From contig JAVEZR010000017.1 in NCBI GenBank assembly GCA_034002865.1, positions 1 to 15,201 of the forward strand: a stretch of 15,201 bases of DNA. Reading direction: 5' to 3'. This stretch comes from UBA5209 sp034002865. Lineage in GTDB: Bacteria > Patescibacteriota > Dojkabacteria > SC72. Below the pieces are notes generated by a model. That model ran no database searches. It was not told where the DNA came from and worked only from the letters and a program-made list of their open reading frames with translations. The position numbers and the translations under genes are program-made. Below are positions 6,387 through 12,327 of the stretch, piece by piece (positions within the stretch are counted from its first letter, which is position 1; each line of letters opens with the position of its first letter).

Positions 6387-6460
6387 TCGGGGTGATCCGA
6401 CTTGAACGGACGACCTCTACGTCCCGAACGTAGCGTTCTAGCCATCTGAACTACACCCCG
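6387..6460 (-). tRNA. tRNA-Pro(CGG)
   Basis: Complete cloverleaf on the minus strand: acceptor CGGGGTG paired with CACCCCG (7 of 7), D-stem GTTC/GAAC, anticodon stem CTACG/CGTAG with loop TTCGGGA (anticodon CGG), T-stem GTCCG/CGGAT (one G-U) with loop TTCAAGT, and discriminator A. CCA is not encoded. The C1-G72 pair and overall sequence match bacterial tRNA-Pro. Its first 10 bases also encode the end and stop codon of the upstream DUF1232 gene. It is followed after 17 bases by the sigma-factor start. Confidence 0.97.
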
Positions 6461-6627
6461 GAGTTTTTTTCTTTCCTGTAATCAACATAACTCTTAATTA
6501 ATCCTAATACTACGAGAAGAGAATCATCCACTCCTCCAAGTAGCGGTATTACATCAGGTATTAGGTCTGTGGGTAAGAGTATATATATTATTGCTAAAAA
6601 GAATACCCAATATTTTTTGAAAAACAT
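6451..6627 (-). CDS. Small DUF1232 (YkvA-like) membrane protein, 58 residues
   Basis: My translation starts MFFKKYWVFFLAIIYILLPT, continues with DLIPDVIPLLGGVDDSLLVV, and ends in a basic tail (YRKEKNSGV). The YxLxPxDLIPDxIPxxGxxDD core is the DUF1232 signature, whose function is unknown. There is one hydrophobic segment before the motif and another after it. Compared with typical family members it is the bare core. It starts 21 bases after the argS stop, probably at the ATG at 6627 (a GTG directly precedes it). No Shine-Dalgarno is seen. The striking point is its end: the TAG stop (6451-6453) lies inside the mature tRNA-Pro, so tRNA 5' processing would cut the coding sequence within the Ser codon TCC and remove the stop. 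Confidence 0.88.
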   Translation of the reverse strand: MFFKKYWVFFLAIIYILLPTDLIPDVIPLLGGVDDSLLVVLGLIKSYVDYRKEKNSGV

Positions 6628-6648
6628 CACAAAGGAGTAAGAATTTAA

Positions 6649-8436
6649 CTACATTCTATCTACAACCTTTATACCCAAAACATTTAAGCCATGCTCCATT
6701 GTCTTTGCAGTAGCATCTACTACTGTTAGTAAGAACTCTTTATCTTCCGATTCTAATACTCTTACATTTTGATAGAAGCTGTTAAATGATTGACCTAGAT
6801 CGAATAGATATGAGCAAAGAGTGCTAGGTGTGTAGCTTAGAGAAGAGTTAAGCAGTGTGTCATTGTATCTGCTAATTTGGGATATTAATGCCTTGGTGTA
6901 GGGGTTGAGAGGATATCTACCATCTTGAGTATCATTAATTCTTTGGCCATCTAATATGGACTTGCATCTCGCATATACATACAGAAGGTAAGGTCCTGTG
7001 TCTCCATCAAAGCTAATTGATTTTTCAAAGTCAAAGATAACGTCTTTTCCTACACCTACTTTTAAGAATGAGTATTTGATAGCAGCGATAGAGATCTTCT
7101 CACTTGCTTGTGAGATTTCACTCTCATCCCACTGTTTACTCCCCTCCATTATATCTACGACCCTTCTCTTTGTTTCATCAAGTAACCACTCTCCTTCAAT
7201 TATTTGCCCTTTCCTACTAGACATCTTTTCAGCTCCTGGAAGCTTTACCATACCGTGAGAGAAGTGTTTAGACCTGTTAGCAATCTCCGGGCTGAGTTGC
7301 GAAATGGCATCTAAAACTACCTTAAAATACATACTCTGCTCATTTGCAGTAATTATTACAGACTCATCAAAGGGTACTTGCTCGAACTTTGTATATGCTA
7401 GGGCTAGCTCTTTTGCTTCATATGTAGGCAACCCCTCGTTATTTACAAAAACCCTTGTATGAAGACCCTTAGACTCATCCCCTCTATATATTACCGCCCC
7501 ATCATCTTTGATAAATATTGCTTTACCTTCAGGGGTAGTATTCTCCATTACAAGCTCTAATCCTTTCTCACTCATTTCACTCTCTAAGAAGTAGTTATCG
7601 AACTTAGTACCAGTTCTCTCATATATTCTTTCAAAATGCTCCATACACCACTGTTTACCATCTTCATACATCTCTTTAATACCTTCTTTCTCGAATGTAT
7701 CAAAGAACGGTTTTCTTTCTAAAGATGGAATGTAGAGTGAGAATATGTAGTAGTTTAACATCTTTACTTCCTCTATTGCTTCTCTATCTTTTAGATCGTC
7801 GTAATGATTAAAACCAAGCATGTATGCCTCTCCAAGATACTTAACTTTTTCAACTAGATCTCTTTTTTTAAGATCTTCAAAGGTAGTACTCTCTTTTTCA
7901 AAAAGGATCTTTAAACCGTAAAGGGTTTTTGCAACATGTAAACCTACATCTCCTTGATAGTTAGCACGATATACAGTAGCTCCTAGAGCCTCCTGTTGCC
8001 TTGCAAATGATTCTCCAACTATATTGGTATACAGATGCCCTATATGGAATATTTTAAAGGGATTAGGGTCTGTATATTCAATTATATATTTCTTACCTTT
8101 GTTTAAACCTATTCTAAATGCTTCTGATCCTTCTTTTGATATTGTAGATACAACCTTCCTAAGATATTGCTCTGAGAAAGTAAAATTTAAAAATCCAGCT
8201 CCTGCAACCTCTACCTTCTCAATATCCTCATCTTCTGGATACATATCTGCAATCTTTTGTGCAATCTCTCTTGGTGGTAATTGTAAATCTTTCGATATTT
8301 GTAGTGCAATATTGGATGTTAGATCACCGTGTGAGAAATCCACAGGCTCTTGTACGGTTACTTTCTCTACGGTTACACCTAAATCTTTTAGTATATATAA
8401 AAGATTTTTTGATATTTTCTCTTTTGTATTAAACAT
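6649..8436 (-). CDS. argS: Arginyl-tRNA synthetase
   Basis: Class I synthetase that charges tRNA-Arg. I choose the ATG at 8436 (595 residues, MFNTKEKISK). The longer frame from 8463 would begin inside the tRNA-Arg gene. Domains in order: the N-terminal additional domain (VDFSHGDLTSNIALQ at about 32-46), the Rossmann catalytic core with the HIGH signature (HIGH, 131-134), an intact KMSKS-type loop (KMSSR, 404-408), and the helical DALR anticodon-binding domain at the C-terminus (ending NVLGIKVVDRM). The length is normal. The gene follows two tRNA-Arg genes by 22 bases, so enzyme and substrate RNAs may share a transcript. A TATACT box 7 bases before the ATG could alternatively give a leaderless argS mRNA. 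No Shine-Dalgarno is visible. Confidence 0.96.
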   Translation of the reverse strand: MFNTKEKISKNLLYILKDLGVTVEKVTVQEPVDFSHGDLTSNIALQISKDLQLPPREIAQKIADMYPEDEDIEKVEVAGAGFLNFTFSEQYLRKVVSTISKEGSEAFRIGLNKGKKYIIEYTDPNPFKIFHIGHLYTNIVGESFARQQEALGATVYRANYQGDVGLHVAKTLYGLKILFEKESTTFEDLKKRDLVEKVKYLGEAYMLGFNHYDDLKDREAIEEVKMLNYYIFSLYIPSLERKPFFDTFEKEGIKEMYEDGKQWCMEHFERIYERTGTKFDNYFLESEMSEKGLELVMENTTPEGKAIFIKDDGAVIYRGDESKGLHTRVFVNNEGLPTYEAKELALAYTKFEQVPFDESVIITANEQSMYFKVVLDAISQLSPEIANRSKHFSHGMVKLPGAEKMSSRKGQIIEGEWLLDETKRRVVDIMEGSKQWDESEISQASEKISIAAIKYSFLKVGVGKDVIFDFEKSISFDGDTGPYLLYVYARCKSILDGQRINDTQDGRYPLNPYTKALISQISRYNDTLLNSSLSYTPSTLCSYLFDLGQSFNSFYQNVRVLESEDKEFLLTVVDATAKTMEHGLNVLGIKVVDRM

Positions 8437-8458
8437 ATGTGTAAGTATACAATATATA

Positions 8459-8532
<74 letters not shown>

Positions 8533-8536
8533 ACCA

Positions 8537-8610
8537 CGTACTCGGACAGAATCGAACTGTCAACCTTTGGTTCCGCAAACCAATGCTCTATCCAATTGAG
8601 CTACGAGTAC
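8537..8610 (-). tRNA. tRNA-Arg(GCG)
   Basis: Complete cloverleaf: acceptor GTACTCG/CGAGTAC (7 of 7), D-stem GCTC/GAGC, anticodon stem TTGGT/ACCAA with loop TTGCGGA (anticodon GCG, reading CGC/CGT), T-stem GACAG/CTGTC with loop TTCGATT, and discriminator G. CCA is not encoded. The D-arm is identical to the neighbouring tRNA-Arg(TCG), so the pair probably arose by duplication. Most bacteria read this box with an ACG (inosine) tRNA instead. A 6-base-pair hairpin (8611-8616 with 8620-8625) abuts its 5' end. Confidence 0.96.
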
Positions 8611-8637
8611 AATTACAGCGTAATTTTACCACAATAC

Positions 8638-9480
8638 CTACTTAATCTGTATATTTCCCTCTCTATATGTTACCAAGTATTGAACATTAAGAGAGTCGAA
8701 AGTATTCAAAGTTTCACTGCTTGGATGTCCGAACTTATTACCTTCACCTACGGAACATATGGCATATTTGGGTAGGATACTTTTCAGGAAGGTTTCACTA
8801 TTTGAGGTTTTTGAACAGTGATGTCCTGCTTTTAAAATATCGTATTTCTTACTTACAAGTTGATCAGAAATTAAAATTTGCTCTACCTCTTTCTCAGCGT
8901 CTCCCATTAGAAGAAATCTTCTATTTAAGTATTCAAAATCTAGCACTAAAGAATCATTGTTTATATTACCATCAAAAGGTTTTAAGCATCCTCTATCTGT
9001 CCTTTCCCCTACTCTGGGCCATACTATATCTATTTCTAAATTATCTAGTCTTATAGTGTCGCCAGATTTAATTTCTTTCTTTTTTGTTTCGTTTGATATT
9101 AGGAGCTCATAGTTTGGGTTTTTAAAACATACAGGGTAGTACAAAATCTCTCCTACTTCGTATGTATCCAGTACATACAGTAATCCTACTAAATGATCAT
9201 CATGTGGGTGAGTTAGTAGTATGTACTCTATCTTTCTATCATAGAAAGGAATATATTTCTGTAATTCATACAGTATTGATATGTCACTACCACCATCTAC
9301 AAGTAGCTGTATATTTCCCTTTTGAATCAATGTTGCATCCCCCTGCCCTACATCAAGAAATACTACTGTATCTACAGGTTTAACAGTTAGTAAATATATT
9401 AGTAGGAGGAGAGGCCAAAGAGAGATTTTAAGTATATCTGCTAACAAGTAGTTTGGCTTTTTTAATGTAGTAGTTTTCAT
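8638..9480 (-). CDS. ComEC-type metallo-beta-lactamase domain, encoded as a separate protein
   Basis: A 280-residue protein from the ATG at 9480, corresponding to the C-terminal nuclease-like domain of ComEC, thought to degrade one DNA strand during uptake. One membrane segment (about 19-33) precedes the domain. The motifs are intact: FLDVGQGD (41-48), THPHDDH (metal ligands H91, H93, D95, H96), NNDSLVL (174-180), MGDAE (192-196), the ComEC-type KAGHHCSKTS (218-226), and GHP (251-253). The domain should be extracytoplasmic. The reading frame overlaps the channel gene by 53 bases in the +1 frame. Joining the two at an A6 run would give a ComEC of normal length (about 770 residues). This is either gene fission, slippage-dependent expression, or a frameshift. 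A longer frame starts at 9540, but the ATG at 9480 fits better. Confidence 0.92.
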   Translation of the reverse strand: MKTTTLKKPNYLLADILKISLWPLLLLIYLLTVKPVDTVVFLDVGQGDATLIQKGNIQLLVDGGSDISILYELQKYIPFYDRKIEYILLTHPHDDHLVGLLYVLDTYEVGEILYYPVCFKNPNYELLISNETKKKEIKSGDTIRLDNLEIDIVWPRVGERTDRGCLKPFDGNINNDSLVLDFEYLNRRFLLMGDAEKEVEQILISDQLVSKKYDILKAGHHCSKTSNSETFLKSILPKYAICSVGEGNKFGHPSSETLNTFDSLNVQYLVTYREGNIQIK

Positions 9481-10942
9481 CTGATATTGGATATTTAAGT
9501 AAAATGAGGAAGAAAAGAAGAGAATATATAGCTGGTACAAAGATCTTTGTACCTACATTTACTTCTATCATGGGAATGACTGAGGAAATCTCCACTATAT
9601 ATTTAAATATGGTTAGTTGAAGATATGGGATTAGGTAAAGGATTCTAAACATATCGTTAATTACTGTTAAGGATGTAATAGCTAGGCCCCAATATATTGT
9701 ACTTTGAATTATGGGTGTAGCTAAAAGATTACTTAGCATTGAGACTAAGGATATCTTGCCAAAGAAGTAAACCACTATTGGCAGTGTAAATATTATGCAT
9801 GTTAATGTTGGTAATATATTTTCTTTTATGAATTTGGAGCTAACTTTAAAACAGTTTGGGAAGAGTATTAAGCCTACTGTAGAGAAAAGGGAGAGCAGAA
9901 ACCCTATATCATATATGATGAATGGGTTTAGAGAGATTAGGAGTGTTACACAAACAGTTATTGCAACAGCCTTAGATATATCTCTTCCAAGGAATAGGAT
10001 TAAGAAATATACAGTACTCATAGTGGAGGCTCTTACTAGAGACGATGAGAATCCTGCGAATATTGTAAACATCCAAATGATGATAATTTTAAGAAGTAGT
10101 GTATTTTTACTCCTAGATTTTCCAACTACTTTATCTACTCCCACTGCTAAAAGAGATATGTTGTAGCCTGATGCTGCAATTATATGTGATAGCCCGGAGA
10201 TTCTTAATGATTCACTAAATTCTTTTGTAAATACTCTTTTACTACCAAAGAGTATTCCAATTAAAAGAGAGCTTTCTGGTTCTGGCAACCCTCTCTCTAT
10301 TACTCCCTCAAGTTTTGCCCTTAGAAGAAGTAGTGTATTACCACTGTTTTTGCACTCATACTGTTGTACATTTAGTATTGCATATATACCTTTTCTAAAG
10401 AGGTATCTTTTGTAATCGAAATCTTCAAAACTGCTAGGTTCCACAAGATCACCTGTTACAATACACTTTTGACCTGTATGTATCACAGGATACCCTCTTA
10501 CATTAAGTAGCACCTCTCCTACATTGTTACTCCCTACTGTGAAGAGATACTGACTTGCACTCTCCTTGGATAGAACGACACCCTCTAAAACTACGTTTTT
10601 GCCTATGAAACTTTGGACATTTCCTTTCTTTTTCATAACTGTAGAATTTAAGCTAACCAAAGAAGCAGAAGAGAAAAGAATAGACAGCAGGGAGATTAAT
10701 AGTATCGCGCCAATATTGTGAACACCCAAGATTGCTAGTAGTGAAACAAGGACGAAAAGTACAGAGACGGATAGCAGAAGTACTTTAGAGAGAATTGATA
10801 TCGATGAAGTAGAGATATCTTCAAAAAGGTTACTTTCTACTGTATTAATAACAGAAAGTGTAGATATGAGAATTGTAAAACAGAGAGGTAGTAGCTTGTA
10901 ATCATTGAAAAACAGTAGTAGAGAAGCCAATCTTACAAACAT
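9428..10942 (-). CDS. comEC: ComEC DNA-uptake channel, N-terminal (OB plus competence) part
   Basis: Inner-membrane channel that carries single-stranded DNA into the cytoplasm during natural transformation. The 504 residues hold N-terminal membrane segments (to about 95), a DUF4131/OB-like domain (about 110-195, GKNVVLEGVVL, GQKCIVTGDLVEP, DYKRYLFRKGIYAIL), and then the polytopic competence domain (about 220-490). The latter has the signature SGLSHIIAASGYNISLL (249-265) and many hydrophobic helices. The usual C-terminal beta-lactamase domain is not in this frame; it is the next gene, overlapping by 53 bases. The start overlaps the comEA stop by 10 bases, so the two are translationally linked. 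The A6 run at 9458-9463 (AAA AAA in this frame) is where a one-base shift would join the two parts. Confidence 0.93.
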   Translation of the reverse strand: MFVRLASLLLFFNDYKLLPLCFTILISTLSVINTVESNLFEDISTSSISILSKVLLLSVSVLFVLVSLLAILGVHNIGAILLISLLSILFSSASLVSLNSTVMKKKGNVQSFIGKNVVLEGVVLSKESASQYLFTVGSNNVGEVLLNVRGYPVIHTGQKCIVTGDLVEPSSFEDFDYKRYLFRKGIYAILNVQQYECKNSGNTLLLLRAKLEGVIERGLPEPESSLLIGILFGSKRVFTKEFSESLRISGLSHIIAASGYNISLLAVGVDKVVGKSRSKNTLLLKIIIIWMFTIFAGFSSSLVRASTMSTVYFLILFLGRDISKAVAITVCVTLLISLNPFIIYDIGFLLSLFSTVGLILFPNCFKVSSKFIKENILPTLTCIIFTLPIVVYFFGKISLVSMLSNLLATPIIQSTIYWGLAITSLTVINDMFRILYLIPYLQLTIFKYIVEISSVIPMIEVNVGTKIFVPAIYSLLFFLILLKYPISDENYYIKKAKLLVSRYT

Positions 10943-11628
10943 ATCTGATCTTTAAACTTGCCGTATGTAGCCTGCCCTATCCCACTTACATTAAGAATAT
11001 CCTCTATTTTTTCATACGGTCTACCATCTATTATTTTTTGTGCAGTAGAGGGGCCTACACCTGTTAAGCTTTGAAGCTGTTCACTACTTGCACTGTTTAT
11101 ACTTATACACGCTATTTCTTCACTCTCTGACTCTTTAGGAGGCTTAGGCTCTGTAATATTTAAAACCTCTTTTGGTAAGGTAAATTTTATTACTTCGCAT
11201 ATGGAATCCTCTTCGAAAGGTATATATATCTTTGAGTTATCATACAGTATTGATGCTAGATTTATCCTCATAGCGAGATATTTAGCTGCTACTCCTGTTG
11301 AAAGACCTCCTGCTTTCTTAACTAGATCTACTACTGCACTGTTTTGTTCTAGACAGTAAACACCAGGATTTTTTACAGCCCCAGAAATATCTACTCTGAT
11401 TGGACATATATCGACCTCTTGTACTATTTCTATCTTCTCTTCAACCAAAGGTTCCTCTTGCTCTACTACAGTAATACTTTCCCCTATTACCTTTTCCTCC
11501 CTTATACTTTCTACTAGATACTGTATACTCTCTTTCTCTACATTGCTTAATATTAATCCACTTGCCAAACCAAGTAGAAAGAATATTAGTAAAACAAAAA
11601 TATTTTTTGCCTTTGTCGAGGATTCCAT
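10933..11628 (-). CDS. comEA: ComEA-like DNA-binding competence protein with SLBB and helix-hairpin-helix domains
   Basis: Binds incoming double-stranded DNA at the cell surface and passes it to ComEC. The 231 residues comprise an N-terminal membrane anchor (about 9-28), a negatively charged linker (to about 72), an SLBB domain (about 77-137, VDISGAVKNPGVYCLEQ, AGGLS, NSKIYIP), a Pro/Glu linker, and a C-terminal double helix-hairpin-helix (about 174-229, SINSASSEQLQSLTGVGPST, IEDILNVSGIGQATYGKFK). This is the classic ComEA layout. Five cysteines, including one two residues from the end, are more than I would expect. The gene lies 59 bases after the cyclophilin and overlaps comEC by 10 bases. 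TAAAAT followed by 6 bases precedes the ATG, a possible leaderless promoter; no Shine-Dalgarno is seen. Confidence 0.95.
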   Translation of the reverse strand: MESSTKAKNIFVLLIFFLLGLASGLILSNVEKESIQYLVESIREEKVIGESITVVEQEEPLVEEKIEIVQEVDICPIRVDISGAVKNPGVYCLEQNSAVVDLVKKAGGLSTGVAAKYLAMRINLASILYDNSKIYIPFEEDSICEVIKFTLPKEVLNITEPKPPKESESEEIACISINSASSEQLQSLTGVGPSTAQKIIDGRPYEKIEDILNVSGIGQATYGKFKDQICL

Positions 11629-11634
11629 TTAAGT

Positions 11635-11640
11635 ATTTTA
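11635..11640 (-). promoter_or_regulatory. TAAAAT -10-like box before comEA
   Basis: The minus strand reads TAAAAT, ACTTAA, then the ATG at 11628. The spacing places a transcription start on or next to the ATG, the same layout as at 4502-4507. In AT-rich DNA such boxes arise by chance, and I find no clear -35. Confidence 0.3.
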
Positions 11641-11687
11641 AATGGGAGAGATGAAATATTTCTGAATATGGAGGACCTATAGAGGGG

Positions 11688-12311
11688 TTACTCTGTAATT
11701 TGGATATACTCTATCTTTATGTCATTAAGTGGCTTATAGCTGCTATCTACCTCTGCTTTAGCTATGGAGTCTATAACTGCAAATCCACTTGTTACTTTTC
11801 CAACCAAGGAGTATTTACCATTGAATTCACTTTTATCTGAATTAGGTAGCACTATGAAAAATTGAGAGGCATTTGCCATACCTATATCGTAATCAGAGAA
11901 AGATTCATTTGCATTCTCTAGGGCTATGCTATATCCAGGGTTCCCATTTCCATCTCCAGTGGTATCCCCTGTTTGTATTACAAAATTCTTTATTACCTTA
12001 TGAAATGTTAAGCCTTCGTAATATCTTTCACTAATTAAGAAAAGTAAACTATTTACACTCTCAGAAGCTTTATCCTCAAAAAGATCTATATTTATCTCTC
12101 CAATACCTGTTGTAAGGGTTATTTTATAATCTACACCCTCTTGTAGAAACTGTTTAGGCTCTGTATATGCCTGTTTTTTATTTTCTAATGGAGAAAGAGT
12201 TGAATACAGACCTGATTGGGTGGCAATCATTATAAAGATGCTTACTACTAGTAATGCTAGAGATAGTAAAAGGAACTTTTTGTTATCTCCAAGAGCTTTC
12301 TTAACTCCCAT
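11688..12311 (-). CDS. Membrane-anchored cyclophilin-type peptidyl-prolyl isomerase
   Basis: Probable folding catalyst for extracytoplasmic proteins. I start it at the ATG at 12311 (207 residues), 16 bases after the stop of the LamG gene; a longer frame from 12380 would overlap that gene by 53 bases. There is one membrane segment (about 13-30), a short linker, then the cyclophilin domain: ITLTTGIGEINIDLF (64-78), LTFHKVIKNFVIQTGD (101-116), GNGNPGYSI (121-129), MANASQFFIVL (145-155) and GKYSLVGKVTSGFAVIDSI (165-183). Two departures stand out. The catalytic Arg of the usual FHRVI is Lys (K105), and the usual GPxTNG before SQFF is missing. The Trp of the cyclosporin site is also absent. Activity may be weak. 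It may serve the surface protein encoded just upstream. Confidence 0.9.
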   Translation of the reverse strand: MGVKKALGDNKKFLLLSLALLVVSIFIMIATQSGLYSTLSPLENKKQAYTEPKQFLQEGVDYKITLTTGIGEINIDLFEDKASESVNSLLFLISERYYEGLTFHKVIKNFVIQTGDTTGDGNGNPGYSIALENANESFSDYDIGMANASQFFIVLPNSDKSEFNGKYSLVGKVTSGFAVIDSIAKAEVDSSYKPLNDIKIEYIQITE

Positions 12312-12327
12312 GTCTTTTTCTTTAAAT

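Noticed and set aside
8611..8625. Hairpin AATTAC-AGC-GTAATT just before the tRNA-Arg(GCG)
   Set aside because: Only 6 pairs and no T-run on the transcribed strand, so not a convincing terminator. At most a small processing element.
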